Made by a program: the position numbers and the translations under genes
The notes under the pieces: model-generated
What the model was told of the DNA's origin: nothing
The model's database searches: none
The model's input: the letters and a program-made list of their open reading frames with translations, nothing else
Shown here: positions 50,501-60,723 of the stretch, piece by piece
How positions within the stretch are numbered: the first letter of the stretch is position 1
Layout: each line of letters opens with the position of its first letter
From: Phytophthora colocasiae
Lineage: Eukaryota; Oomycota; Peronosporomycetes; Peronosporales; Peronosporaceae
Length of the DNA: 64,000 bases
NCBI GenBank assembly: GCA_018806915.1
Contig: JAGKQI010000054.1
Coordinates: 248,001 to 312,000 of the forward strand
Direction: 5' to 3'

Positions 50501-51298
50501 TTTGACGATATGCGTCAAGAGGTTTTCGTGCTTCAGGGACTCAAGTTGTTTCAGCTCATTTTCCGAAAGCACAATCTCAACCTCTGGATGCATTACTACA
50601 GTATCGTGTGTGCAGGCAAGGATTGTGGATTGTTGGAAGTGATCACGGATGCTCAGTCGCTGGATGGTTTAAAGAAAAAAGGCAGGAAAATCGGTGGCGT
50701 GGGTACGTCACTGCCCATGATATTCGAACGGGCCTGCGGTCGAGATCCGATCTCGGGTGAACACGATTCTGTCCGCTTGGAAAGAGCTCGAGCGAACTTC
50801 ATCACGAGTATGGCAGCGTACAGTCTCTTTTCCTACATTTTCCTGGTGAAGGACCGGCACAACGGCAACATCATGCTGAATACTGAAGGACACATCGTAC
50901 ATATTGATTTTGGCTTCGTGCTTGGCATTGCACCTGGCAACACTTTCAGTCTCGAGACGGCACCATTCAAGCTTACTCCAGAGATGGTGGAAATCATGGG
51001 TGGGGAGGGCTTTGATCGCTATCGGCAACTTGTAGCTCAAGGCCTGCTGGCCCTACACTTGGAAGCTGAACAGTTGTTATCTCTCGTGTACCTTTCGTCC
51101 AAGGACTCGAGCTTCCCGTGCTTCAAGGGCAGATCTCGTGCTCGAATTGTTCGGAGATTGAGTCGACGTCTGTGTATTGGTTGGGGTGTTCAAGACGTGG
51201 AACGCACCGCCGCTCGAATCGTCGACAAGAGTAATGGCCACCGCGGCACAAGGCAATACGACTGGTTCCAGAAGATTTCCAATGGCATTTTACCCTAG
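47546..51298 (+). CDS. Type III phosphatidylinositol 4-kinase with zinc-finger (FYVE-related) region
   Basis: The single-exon gene encodes 1,250 aa. Residues 1-200 include a possible pleckstrin-like fold interrupted by acidic insertions (SVSFYVEDESSGIALLIET, QRDQWVQFLGHLL). Residues about 364-440 hold a cysteine cluster (CLRCSKRF, ICASCSNRFCREHC, CMDC) that resembles a FYVE finger but lacks the RHHCR core. A helical lipid-kinase region follows. The catalytic domain from about 970 has VPVIAKSFDD, VFVLQGLKLFQ, the catalytic loop KDRHNGNIML and the metal motif HIDFGFVLG, then FKLTPEMVEIMGG, which marks PI 4-kinases rather than PI 3-kinases. It would make PI4P on membranes selected by its N-terminal modules. 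A retrotransposon LTR ends 231 bp before its ATG. Confidence 0.88.
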   Translation: MGTTRCEGLVRIRERAVFHSSSSVHEAEEAASNSSSSGHLRSVGRLSDDVWYFCVSRAPEASLEWFTVDAGTESSEDEDASPSTSSGGAVLLASTKVSSVEAVDGDKVKLPEEGRNDEEDAEMFVSLVMSEQERKQLESVSFYVEDESSGIALLIETESQEQRDQWVQFLGHLLSHEHVQLEEQEESDEVEEDVVEELESLHFSASRSSISTRSLLHQGKSENLMEEDDPFGLLSLTTSALSSLDPILDQSPVLKKATSTAAPGMFAMDHFELTEENGHEEEIEDTGDSDNSAANTDRDYAADTVVDPSLLLSSGRGQADSNRERSASNVTDPLSSSMIKDPTAKTRRHSLGALVSSAPQLTNGCLRCSKRFGRLIHTPKICASCSNRFCREHCSQWTALTTPELIRMPSRDSLPLGSQVGTKPSSSQEQKRVCMDCFIRQQLLTSLQEAGVYYASAVDEAGGLSRLVRWKYFDQGPKREIESHIRARSLGPLSLLSAMFKYRQQPFMFVVVLAQLVHNVENCMDTMDFYWPQFLQWGFVNLPDASPSVRAFYLFFLAATARRSVHLAVKATWECIAAHWDAMSGGLYKRGNGIVVMLFFVTNVNFGEPRSVLPQLLFPQAPLHQRESLEKLLEQLYEYVRRAYAASQRESPFFEWLLARSKEETVASSRNVQKQLRIGDGFLDPFPSDYHEEAQLMILERRRSGTQHLIETKQRMWNKPAQHIFSDEVRLVRFLVDLCTYLKENISEPSQRKKQLPALLQEMLRGKHIRPEAALPLSGVMAHPHRVVNVLTNEGTVFSTKARAPTLVFFEIIASSLGCDGESREVNNHDTTMDGIVEAAVNLENAKDGLLEPEQQEILNYLDGESVRTYVADLIPASRSASQASLRSSISEDLDGLNQVLPSGCTPLSTKTGTGTFSDDESDGFGVKEVGGDDGTDTSDSVESVSASQCPFFGERFVDTQKRIREESAFSRFEGYAVVPVIAKSFDDMRQEVFVLQGLKLFQLIFRKHNLNLWMHYYSIVCAGKDCGLLEVITDAQSLDGLKKKGRKIGGVGTSLPMIFERACGRDPISGEHDSVRLERARANFITSMAAYSLFSYIFLVKDRHNGNIMLNTEGHIVHIDFGFVLGIAPGNTFSLETAPFKLTPEMVEIMGGEGFDRYRQLVAQGLLALHLEAEQLLSLVYLSSKDSSFPCFKGRSRARIVRRLSRRLCIGWGVQDVERTAARIVDKSNGHRGTRQYDWFQKISNGILP

Positions 51299-51730
51299 AC
51301 AGCAACCAAGCTGAGGACACAAGATTTCGACTGTCAACATAAAAACATAACGACCCTGGATTTTCAAGCTGGAAGGAATATCATACCCTGAGTGCGTTTT
51401 GATGATGCGACGGAGAGAGTTCTGCACAGCCACTTTAGTAGACCTTTATAAAAGTTAGCTGTACTGTCGTAAGTCATACAGCAGAGCAAGAACTGAGCCA
51501 CATGTTTGGTGTTACGGTTGCTTTAATGTATTTGAGCAATCGGTAGAGAATCTATCCCATAGATGATCATCTGCTAGATCTCCTTTCAGTTCCCGTCTCT
51601 ACCGAAAACTCGAGCGTCTACACTGTGTGACACAGTCTGTGCTGTGCTGCTTCATTTACTTGATCATACTCGATCACTTCTCAACTTCCGGCGCGCCCAC
51701 TAAGCCTACTCCAAGCCAGCAAGATCTGCG
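51299..51730. other. Intergenic, no feature seen
   Basis: This 432-bp region follows the kinase and precedes the transposase. I looked for inverted ends matching the region after 53217 and found none, so the borders of the transposon are unknown. Confidence 0.4.
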
Positions 51731-53217
51731 ATGTCGTCCCGCCACTCCTCTCCGCTCAGTCGCACACCGCGTAGATCGCCTTCCCGTACCCCTGCAAGTG
51801 CGAGACGTAGCTCTCGTCGTGGGGCTGCTCGAAATGGCTCGCCGCGATCACAAGGAGATCGAGACCGTGCTCAAGCGGCTTCAGCTCGTGCTCGTACGGC
51901 TCGTGCTGCGCACCTTCAAGCCGTGCTAGCAATGTTGGAGGAGCGAGAAGAAGAGCGACGGGCGGAAATCGAGCGATTCCCCGTCGACCCCATTGAAGAA
52001 GAAGGAAACGGAGGAGGTGATGCTGCGTCGCCGTGCCCAATCCTGGATGGGGTGTTTCGAGATGGTGGTGCTGCTGCGATCACACGGATGTCTAACTTCT
52101 CTCCTCGTGAGCTGAATACGTTGTGGTATTCTGTACGCGGACATGTACTTCGCTACTGGAACGTCGGGCGTGGACGTCGTTCTACGTTTGCAGCCAAGGA
52201 CGTGTTCTTTATGATGCTGGTGGTAATGAAAAACGGCGGTACATGGGAAATGCTCGCAAGAATCTTCAGGATTAAGACGCCCACATTCATCAAGACCATC
52301 ACCGGGTTCATCGAAGTCGTTGCATCCAAGCTCTATGAAGAGTGGGTAGCTTCACAAGCCGACGAGTCCAACATGAGAGCGCTAGTGACTTCTGGTCACA
52401 CGTTTGCAAACTTCCCGTGTGCGCTGTACGCCACAGACGTCACCTTCCAGCAAACAAACCGTCCAGCAGGCAATATGGCGGAGGCCATGCCGTTTTATAG
52501 TGCCAAACATAAACTGTATGGCTTCAAGGTTGAAGTCTCAGTGAACCCCCGAGGGCTTTCCATTAATTGCACCCGTCATGCGCGTGGTAACACTGCGGAT
52601 ATCACGATGTGCAGGGACAACGAGGCTTTCACAGGTCGCAGCGGCAAAAAGCTGACGGGGATCAGCGTCTCCCGGATCACGGCCCTCTGAGTACAGAGTA
52701 TCCTGATGAATGGGCTGTCTTAGCTGACAAAGGATACCAAGGGCTCGCTGATCATATCAGGTGCATTCACCCTAAAAAGGGCAACGTTCTAACCAGCGAA
52801 GAGCAGCTTCAAAATCGCCGTATCTCCAGTGACAGGGTCATTGTTGAGAATTATTTCGGACGTTTGGGGTTACTGTGGCGGATATGCGCTGAAAAATACC
52901 GCTGGAACGAGTCACTGTACGACGACATCTTCCATATCTGTGCTGCTCTGACGAACTACCACGTCACAATGCACCCTCTTCGGGATGAACACGGCTTGAC
53001 CTACCACCAGTACCAAAACCGGCTTGTCTCGATCGGCAACGACATCAAGAAGAAGCGCCGTCAGAGCCAAGAGAAGTACCGACGTAAGCAGAAGCTCCGT
53101 CATCTAATAGAGCTAGGCGACCACCCGGTACACGACAGCCACGACGGCTTCAGTGACCACTTCAGCGACAACTTCAGCGACGCAGACTCCGACACGACCC
53201 GTATGTCGGGAGACTAG
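51731..53217 (+). pseudogene. PIF/Harbinger-type DDE transposase, one frameshift
   Basis: The ATG at 51731 opens a 319-codon frame with a basic Ser/Arg-rich start (SSRHSSPLSRTPRRSPSRTP), a helix-turn-helix-like middle (FFMMLVVMKNGGTWEMLARI) and the first catalytic Asp (ALYATDVTFQQ), then YSAKHKLYGFKVEV. The second half lies in another frame (to 53217) with LADKGYQG (second Asp) and IVENYFGRL (Glu), typical of the HARBI1/DDE_4 group. The switch lies in about 52610-52640, where the sense passes from RDNEAF to FHRSQ. A single-base deletion is the simplest cause. The C terminus has HDGFSDHFSDNFSDADSD repeats. No inverted ends or target duplication could be found. Confidence 0.8.
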
Positions 53218-53671
53218 CTTACTGCCGATGTGCACAGTACATGACGAGTTCACTGATCTCGCGACAGATTGTAGATATCAGCTGTAATGAACCCAGTTGA
53301 TTGGAGTTTTGAAAATTGCAATATATGTTATCGAGTCGTTTGAATGGTACGCAGTTCTTTTCGTTGGGATGGTATACTTTCGAGTAACCAGATAACTTTT
53401 TTTGCGGACTAGTGGTACAAAGATTGTGGGTATGTTCTTGAAGAACAGTTCTTCACGTCCTTGGCAGAGATTTCCATATGTATTTTTGCGGATACCTCGA
53501 ATTTTGGCAGTATGCATCCGTGTAACATCGATCCTTGGATCCCTACGTCACATTTGATCTGTGAAACAAATGTATAAAGTTCAGAACATGTATAAAAGCT
53601 AGCTAGGTTAGATTTTGATGCAATCACGGCATCCTTGCTGAAACAGTAAACTGTCATGTTTGGCATTTTCT
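53218..53671. other. Intergenic, no feature seen
   Basis: This AT-rich 454-bp spacer lies between the transposase and the 3' end of the RS-domain gene. No supported gene or clear inverted repeat is present. Confidence 0.4.
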
Positions 53672-54712
53672 TCAATGATGTCGCTTCTTGGAGTGAGATT
53701 TCTTTGTCGAGTCGCGGTCGCGGTGATGGCGACGATGACGGTGTTTGCGTTCTCTCTCCTTTTTATCCTTATGGCTTTTCTTGGACGAACTCTTCCGCTT
53801 CTTGTCCTTCTTCGATGACGATCGCTCCTTACTGTCCGAACGGCGATGTCGCTTTCTCTCCCGCTCTGAGCTGTTACTGGAGCTGCGACTACGACGGCGA
53901 CTGTGCTTCTTTTTGGAGTCACGTCCGCGCGATCGACTGCGACTTCTTGAAGGGGATCGATCCCGACGACGACGTCCGGTACTGGGGCTTCGACTGTGCG
54001 ATCGACCTCGACGTCGCTCTCTTGCTTCACTTTGGCTACGACTTCGGCTTCTGCTGCGTCCTCGCGACGATGGACGGCGTGTGGATGATTTTTTGTCGTT
54101 TTCATCTTCACTTTCATCCTCGTCACTTGAAGAATCCTGCCAAAGCAAAAATTCACCAACCGTATGACGTTAGTATACTTCAAGTACATTCATTTTTCCA
54201 GCGGACGATTTTCATTGTCAACATGACGCTCACCGAGGACGAAGACGAGTCCGAGTCCGACGAGACCACACGCTTCTCCTCCCCACCCAAATGGTTCCGG
54301 CATTGGAAAGTTAAATGCCCCACCATTCCGCACTGGAAGAAACATATTCCAAAATAATAACAATCCTGTAAGTTCACTTTTCACGAAAATGAAGATAATT
54401 GTCGTGTTTACCTTCTTGCAAGCACCACGCACATCGTTCTGCACCAAAATTCACAAGTCAACGCCCCCTAATCTCATGCAAAATTGTCAATTGCAATGTG
54501 TTACTCACCGATTTGTTCGACAGCTTGGCGAGCGCCATGAGGCCTTTGGCCTGCTCGTACGAAGTCTCGCTCGCCTCCCCTTGCTTCTCGCCCTCAGCCG
54601 CGTACGGATCGTAGCCAATAGTTTCCTTCCATATACCTGTCATCTTAAGCGCTGCACTGCTGTGCATGCGGTTGTTGTGCGGCATGCGCACTCGTCCAGC
54701 GGTAGCCGGCAT
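53672..54712 (-). CDS. Zinc-knuckle RS-domain protein (CAX-interacting protein 4 / SREK1IP1 family)
   Basis: Exons 54509-54712, 54412-54438 (27 nt), 54234-54332 and 53672-54136 join in frame to give 264 aa. The start MPATAGRVRMPHNNR and GIWKETIGYDPYA are hallmark sequences of the plant CAXIP4-like family. The zinc knuckle CKKCGMVGHLTFQC is assembled by splicing: the first Cys comes from the 27-nt exon and the rest from the next exon. A Ser/Asp-rich acidic segment and then a 130-residue Arg/Ser/Lys domain (SRSRSRSQSE, RSSSNSSERERKRHRR) follow. Such proteins are nuclear and bind splicing factors or RNA. The ORF on the opposite strand is a shadow of the RS repeats. Confidence 0.85.
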
Positions 54713-54996
54713 CGCCACTGCTTTATTTCTCCTTCTACAATGAAAATGTTTTTGCAAAAAGTTATTTTTCCATGCGAAAATTCTCACCCACAAGTGGTAC
54801 CTCCTATATATTTGTATGAGGATGATGTACCGTACTCTCTCTTGAAATCAACCCCATACATTCTCCAAGTACAGGCGGTGTTCGAAAAGTCACAATGTGA
54901 CAAGAAAAATCAACGCGACTTGTCTTTGGTCAGTTCAGTATCGAATAAGACACCCAAGCCAACAGTCCCAGCAATAGCCAAACGTTCTTGTCGCCG

Positions 54997-56268
54997 ATGG
55001 CCCCCACCGCCTCCATCGCTTCACCGGAAATGGCACAGAACGAGGACCACCAACAAGTGACGATGCAGCTGCATGACGCACCTCCCACTCCAGTGTCGCC
55101 TGTAGCCATCGTGCCGCATGATGAACCACCTCCACCACAACGCCGTCGACCTTTGTCATTGCCCCGCCAGCTGCAAGAATGCACGATGCAGCGCATCCTC
55201 GTGACGGGCGGTGCTGGCTTCATTGGCACCCATTTGTGCCGTAAACTATTGGAGCAAGGCCATGAGGTTATTTGCCTTGATAACCTCTTCACCAGCCAAC
55301 GTGGTAACGTGTTGGAGCTGCAGAACCGGTACCCAAACTTTGAGTTCGTGCGGCACGATATTACCGAGCCTTATGCATGCGAAGTGGACCAGATCTACAA
55401 TCTTGCATGTCCAGCTTCGCCCGTGCACTATCAGTACAACCCTATCAAGACTACGAAGGTGTCTTTCATGGGCGCTATGAATATGCTTGGTCTGGCGAAA
55501 CGCGTTAAGGCGCGTGTGTTCCAAGCCTCAACTAGTGAAGTGTATGGAGATCCGGAAGTCTCGCCCCAAGTAGAGTCCTATCTGGGCAATGTGGACTGCA
55601 CAGGGGTAAGAGCTTGCTACGATGAAGGCAAGCGTGTGGCCGAAACGCTGTTTTTCGAGTACCACCGCACTCTCAACGTGGATATCCGTGTAGGACGCAT
55701 CTTCAACACGTACGGACCAGGAATGCATCCGTACGATGGACGTGTAGTGAGCAATTTCATCATGCAAGCGCTGCAAGGTGAGGACATCACGATCTACGGC
55801 ACTGGCAGCCAGACACGCTCGTTCTGCTTCGTGGACGACCTTGTGGAAGCTATCGTGCGCTTCATGGACTGCAACACCTGCGTGGGTCCTATGAATCTAG
55901 GCAACCCGCACGAAATGACTATTCGTGAGCTTGCTGAGATGATTATTCGTCTGACTAATTCCCGAAGCAGATTGGTTTTCCGAGATCTACCGAACAACGA
56001 TCCCAAGCTGCGAAAACCAGACATTACCCTTGCCAGGTAAGTTTACCACCTGTGGCATTGTTTGGGCATTGTGTTAACATTTTGTTGTTTTTGCTGTTAC
56101 AGGGCGCATTTGGACTGGAACCCCCATGTGTGCATTGAAGAAGGACTCATGCGCACGATCGCATATTTCCGGGACTTGGACCTATCCAAGTACAAGCGAC
56201 CAACCAACAACACTGCGCATCGAAAGAGCGAGATGGCGAACCTGGCAAAAACAGCGAGGCAGAATTAG
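54997..56268 (+). CDS. UXS1: UDP-glucuronate decarboxylase (UDP-xylose synthase)
   Basis: Exons 54997-56036 and 56103-56268 (GTAAGT...TTACAG) give 401 aa. After a 65-residue Pro-rich N terminus comes the Rossmann motif [11 protein letters not shown], then [12 protein letters not shown], the family-specific [27 protein letters not shown], and the catalytic YDEGKR (Tyr-x3-Lys), with IFNTYGPGM and [10 protein letters not shown]. It is an extended short-chain dehydrogenase that turns UDP-glucuronate into UDP-xylose with bound NAD+. The second exon completes the C terminus ([12 protein letters not shown]). No membrane anchor is visible, so it is probably the soluble form. Its start and that of the RS-domain gene are 284 bp apart and divergent. 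Confidence 0.92.
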
Positions 56269-56667
56269 AGTCGCCATCTATGGCCTTGCTGTTTTCCCAC
56301 ACAAATCTCGAAGACGGCGTTGACGGACGTTCGAGTTGCTACCGGTAGCTGCTGTGAGTACCTGTAAGAAGACTGTGGTGAGGTAGTATTAAAACTAGGG
56401 AACAGGCAAAATTACACGTCCAAGTACATACACAAAGACTTCACATTTTCGCAAACAACTTTGGGTAAGTGTATCATAACGACAAGAGCAATCTTCCAAC
56501 CGAATCAGCCATGATGAAGCCATGATTTGGTTGGAAACGCAGCTTGTGCAGTACAAACACGAAGTTGTTGTCATTCGCGATGGATGGATACGCCGAAACT
56601 AGCTCGTTACGAAGCGTGGGAATTGGTGTTGAACGTCTCCACTTCGCTTTGTGTTTGTGTTGCATAA
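56269..56667. other. Intergenic between convergent genes
   Basis: This 399-bp region lies between the UXS1 and PP2C stops. No gene is supported; it must hold both 3' UTRs. Confidence 0.4.
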
Positions 56668-57839
56668 CTACGAGGCTTTGGGGGCTGAGAGAGCACCTGC
56701 GACTCCATTATCGTCCTTGTCATCGAGTTCGCCATTGGCTTCTTGCTGAGCCTTCTCCAAGCGAGCCCGTTCCTCACGAATCTTGGCCACACCTCCACCC
56801 TGACCGAGCTTAGCGCCAGGGAACTTGACAATCACAACGCTCATATTGTCACGACTAGGAAAAACAAACAGTTAGCATTGTTATCAATCGCCATGTAGCG
56901 ATACACAGCAGTACACCCACCTTCCTGCACGAAGGCAATTGTCCAGTATTTCTTCCGATATTAACTTCAAGTCCGACTCGCCGTTGTCCATGAGCTGGCG
57001 AATGTAAGCACAAATCTCGTCGTTGCTCATGACGTCCCAGATTCCGTCACACGCCAGCACAAGGAATTCTTCCGTTGTGTCGATCTGTTGCACTTCAATT
57101 TCTGGTTCAGCAGACACCTGCTGCTGCTCCGCTGGTAAATCCGCACGAGCCTTGTAGGAAAAGTCCCCAAGAGCACGCGACACTGCCAAATCTCCATTCA
57201 CTCGGTTACTACGCACCAGTCCGCCAGCATTCTGGATCCGTGTGCGTTCACCCGGCTACAATCAATCACAAGTATTCATTAATCTCCAAACCCCTCCAAT
57301 ACAATAGTATTGCAATACTGTACGTTAATAGGTTTGTGGTCGAAAGACATCTCGACCGTACGTCCACCCTTGGCCATGACACTGCGTGAATCACCCGAAT
57401 TGGCCACAATGATATGTGTGGGGGTAACAAGAGCTGCAATGGCCGTGCAACCACTCTGGTCGGATCCATAGCTCTTCTCGAACGTGTCTCGGATGTTCTG
57501 GTCCAAATTCATGAATGCGTCGCGCATGGCCTTGCCAATCTTCTTCGGGTCCGCTCCCTCCGTCTTGCCACCAGGGAAAATGTCGGTCTTCATGACAGCT
57601 GCCAAGTGTTCCGTGAGTCTTTCAGCTGCTAAATCCGCTGCTAAACGTCCCCCATGACCGTCGAACACCGCAAAGAGTGAGCAGCCTTTGGGCAGTCCTT
57701 CCGGGTTGATGAGCGCAATATGCGAGTCCTCCATGCCCGTGCGCCAGCCCTGCATTGTGGCCAGGCCGAACGAAAGGCTGTTGCCCTCGCCGCCTTCGGT
57801 ATCCTTCTCGGTGATTGGTGTGGCTAGGAAATTGCCCAT
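56668..57839 (-). CDS. PP2C-type protein serine/threonine phosphatase
   Basis: Exons 57324-57839, 56921-57255 and 56668-56854 give 345 aa. Metal-binding motifs are all present: GWRTGMEDSH, FAVFDGHGG, NSGDSRSV, GDLAVSRALGDF, LACDGIWDVMS and SRDNMSVVIV. The N terminus MGNFLATP is of the type seen in PP2C enzymes that begin with a myristoylation-like Met-Gly. The frame runs further upstream only by non-ATG codons. The C-terminal 45 residues are Glu/Lys/Ala-rich. It removes phosphate from Ser/Thr with Mg or Mn; the substrate is unknown. The last splice joins the Ala-Gly of one exon to Ser-Arg-Asp-Asn of the next, restoring the conserved DN metal motif. Confidence 0.92.
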
Positions 57840-58113
57840 GTCTGTTGGTGTTGCGCTCCCCACGTTGTGATCGTTACCACGTCGGCTCAAAAGGTGAAGA
57901 AGACCGGATCCAGCTGATCTTTCTCTACACTTGGCTTCAGTATAGGGATATACCGGTATATTGGTATGTAGGGTTACAAATAATCAAAGGTACACAACTT
58001 CTTCAACAGACTAATAAGTTGTAGACTGGATCCTTTCAATAGACTTTAAAGTATGTACATGGTCTAGTGGAGATGAGATGATGTCGTGTTTTGTTTACCA
58101 GGTTGCAGACAGT

Positions 58114-58784
58114 CTAGTGCGATCGGATGGCAAAGTATAGGAGTACGAACACCACCACCACAAACATGATGAGGTACAGCATGTGTTTGCTTCCGCCCTG
58201 ATCCATCATGATGCCAAGTCGCTTCATCGTTCCACCCAACAGACCCTCCGTGTTATCAAACTCTTTTCCCTGCATTAATCATGGTGATACACAAAGCTGT
58301 TAGTCTTTTGCATTGGAACCAGTGCAACAATGTCATGGCAAAGCTTTATAAAGCCAACTATCTTCTACTACCTACCATACTGTCCAAGAAGCGATTTTGG
58401 TCAACCACTTCGGCATGAATATTACCCGATAGCTACAGCAAGCAACCCAGACACAGCAGCAATATCAGTACACATAATAACAACACAGAAGACAACTATA
58501 TCCTCCATAGTCAATAGCTACCACTAACCTGTTTCAGCTGCGTGATCTGCAGCGACAAATGGCTGATCTGCTCGTCATTTTGATCTTCCAGCAATCGTTT
58601 AGCTTGTTCTCCGTTGTCTACAGTTCCTCCTTGCTAGAAAAAGACAAAAAATACAGTTATTTAGCGACTCAATTTTACAGACGCGGGGCTGTGTACTATC
58701 GGACTCTACCTGCGACCGCGAAGAGGCACCCGAGAAGAGGGATTCTCGCGCATTAGCTCGACCGTTCGCCATCCTGTTGTACAT
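58114..58784 (-). CDS. BET1-type Qc SNARE
   Basis: Four exons (58710-58784, 58529-58633, 58376-58432, 58114-58269) give 130 aa. A short Ser-rich N terminus is followed by a SNARE helix (LLEDQNDEQISHLSLQITQL, then NIHAEVVDQNRFLDSM, with Gln at the predicted zero layer in VDQN) and a C-terminal membrane anchor (MLYLIMFVVVVFVLLYFAI) ending in RSH. This is the usual size and layout of BET1, which acts in ER-to-Golgi vesicle fusion. Met5 (58772) is an alternative start. Each exon is phase 0, and all introns have GT-AG ends. Confidence 0.85.
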
Positions 58785-59102
58785 GAACTCGAGCCCCGCA
58801 GAGGTCGTAGACGTCTTCGACTGCTTTCACTTTTTAGGAGATTGCAACGACGTCATAAGACTGGGGGCACAGTTGTTGGCTAAAATAGAAAATTATCAGC
58901 CAATCAGCGTGTGACAGACAAGTTGAAGAGGAAGATGCAATAAGCGTCACGAACGCTACCTAACTTGTGTGGAGTTCACAGTACAGAAGAATACTATCAA
59001 TGAGAAGGTTCACGGTGCACGGCTTTCATTAGCTCTGCTTACTTGTTTGGTTTTCACTACTGTCAAAATGACACCACTACATTTTCAACGCGATTGAAAC
59101 AC
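58785..59102. other. Intergenic, no feature seen
   Basis: This 318-bp spacer lies between the BET1 start and the aldehyde dehydrogenase stop. No gene is supported. Confidence 0.4.
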
Positions 59103-60668
59103 TTAGGGCATCGAGTCATCCGGACGCTTGATGATTACCGTCTTGTGCTCCAGGTAGTTGCGTAGACCCAGCTCACCGTTCTCACGGCCAATGCCAGAGT
59201 CCTTGAAACCACCGAACGGAGTGTTGGCGTCAAACACGTCGTAGCAGTTCACGTACACCGTACCGGTACGGATACCGTTCGAGATCTTGATAGCGTTGTC
59301 GATGTTCTTAGTGACGACACCAGCTCCCAGACCGTAGACAGAGTCGTTGGCACGCTCAATCACTTCGTCGATCGTCTTGAACTTAAGAATTGACATGACA
59401 GGGCCGAAAATCTCCTCACGAGCGATAGTCATGTCGTCCGTCACATCCGCGAAAACGGTCGGTTGAATGAACCAGCCCTTGTCACCGTGGCGCTTACCAC
59501 CCGTCAGCAGACGTGCACCCTCCTTGACACCTTCATCAATGTAGCCGAGAATCTTCTCGAACTGGGTCTCGTCAATCTGCGCACCCTGCTGAGTGGCGGA
59601 GCTGAACGGGTCACCGACCACACGAGCACTGGCAGCCTCCACTGAACGGCGCACGAACTCATCATAGATGCCCTCCTGCACGTACACACGAGTGCCGGCA
59701 ATGCAGCATTGTCCCTGGTTCAGGAACAGTCCCAGCTGCGACTGCTGAATGGCAAGGTCGATGTCAGCATCGTCCAGGATGATGTTAGCCGACTTGCCGC
59801 CGAGCTCGAGCGTCACACGCTTGATGTTGCTCACGTGCGACGTGCGCATGATCTGGTAGCCGACCTCCGTGGATCCTGTGAAGGCGACCTTGTCGACATT
59901 CGGGTGCTGTGCCAAGTGACGGCCAGCAGTAGGACCCACACCGGGCACAATGTTGATCACACCCTTGGGGAAACCAGCCTCAGAAATGAGCTCAGCCACA
60001 CGCAGGGCAGACAACGGAGTCTGCTCTGCAGGCTTCAGCACGATAGTGTTACCAGCCGCAAGAGCAGGGCCCAGCTTCCACGCCATCATGAGCAGCGGGA
60101 AGTTCCATGGGATGATCTGCGCGCACACGCCGACAGGCTCGGATTTGTTGTAGCACAGGTAAGGGCCGGTGATGGGAATCACAGAGCCGTGGATCTTGTC
60201 GGGCCAGCCAGCGTAGTAGCGGAGAGTCTTGAGCACGAGGCCCAGATCAGCTCCTTTAGCTTCAGCACACGGCTTACCGTTGTCAAGAGCCTCAAGAGCA
60301 GCGAGTTCGTCAATGTTCTCCTCAATGAGGTCGGCAAGCTTGTGAATGAGACGGCCACGTTCAGCAGCAGGCATGGTGCGCCACTCGCCCTCGAAGGCAG
60401 AGCGAGCAGCAGCCACAGCGGCATCAATGTCGGCGGTTCCTGCTTCAGCCACATCGGCGATTTTCTCCTCCGTAGCAGGGTTGAATGTCTCGAAGGTCTT
60501 GCCTGTGATCGAAGGCACGAACTCTCCGTTGATGAACAGATTGGTCTGCTTGACCGACACGGGCGTCGAGAATTGGCGGGACAGGACGAGCGGCGAAGCC
60601 TTGACGGCCGTAGAAGCTGACTTCATGGCGAGGGCGCGGGGAGCTTGACGCAGGATGTGGCGCTGCAT
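59103..60668 (-). CDS. Mitochondrial aldehyde dehydrogenase (ALDH2 type)
   Basis: The single-exon gene encodes 521 aa from the ATG at 60668; upstream codons of the same frame are non-ATG. The first 40 residues ([18 protein letters not shown]) are basic and free of acids, as in a mitochondrial presequence. The NAD-binding and catalytic motifs are present: [31 protein letters not shown] (general base Glu) and NQGQCCIAG (catalytic Cys322, the second of the pair), then EEIFGPV and [13 protein letters not shown]. It oxidises aldehydes such as acetaldehyde to acids with NAD+. An initiator-like site lies about 42-55 bp upstream. Confidence 0.93.
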   Translation of the reverse strand: MQRHILRQAPRALAMKSASTAVKASPLVLSRQFSTPVSVKQTNLFINGEFVPSITGKTFETFNPATEEKIADVAEAGTADIDAAVAAARSAFEGEWRTMPAAERGRLIHKLADLIEENIDELAALEALDNGKPCAEAKGADLGLVLKTLRYYAGWPDKIHGSVIPITGPYLCYNKSEPVGVCAQIIPWNFPLLMMAWKLGPALAAGNTIVLKPAEQTPLSALRVAELISEAGFPKGVINIVPGVGPTAGRHLAQHPNVDKVAFTGSTEVGYQIMRTSHVSNIKRVTLELGGKSANIILDDADIDLAIQQSQLGLFLNQGQCCIAGTRVYVQEGIYDEFVRRSVEAASARVVGDPFSSATQQGAQIDETQFEKILGYIDEGVKEGARLLTGGKRHGDKGWFIQPTVFADVTDDMTIAREEIFGPVMSILKFKTIDEVIERANDSVYGLGAGVVTKNIDNAIKISNGIRTGTVYVNCYDVFDANTPFGGFKDSGIGRENGELGLRNYLEHKTVIIKRPDDSMP

Positions 60669-60709
60669 GATGAAAGGTGGAGAGGTCTGACGAGTGTCGG
60701 CGAGCTGGC

Positions 60710-60723
60710 AAAACGCAGAATGG
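60710..60723 (-). promoter_or_regulatory. Oomycete initiator-like site of the aldehyde dehydrogenase gene
   Basis: On the minus strand CCATTCTGCGTTTT agrees with the oomycete core TCATTYYNCAWTTT at 12 of 14 positions, 42-55 bp before the ATG at 60668. Confidence 0.45.

Noticed and set aside
51440..53605. Similar 14-mers TATAAAAG(T/C)TAGCT on both sides of the transposase as possible ends
   Set aside because: They are direct, not inverted, imperfect, and AT-rich; chance match is likely.
53656..54357. 233-aa plus-strand frame
   Set aside because: It is a shadow of the RS-domain and zinc-knuckle exons on the minus strand.
54389..55060. 223-aa plus-strand frame
   Set aside because: It crosses the first exons of the minus-strand zinc-knuckle gene and the promoter of UXS1, with no domain.
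59709..60620. 303-aa plus-strand frame
   Set aside because: It is antisense to aldehyde dehydrogenase, with no recognisable motif.
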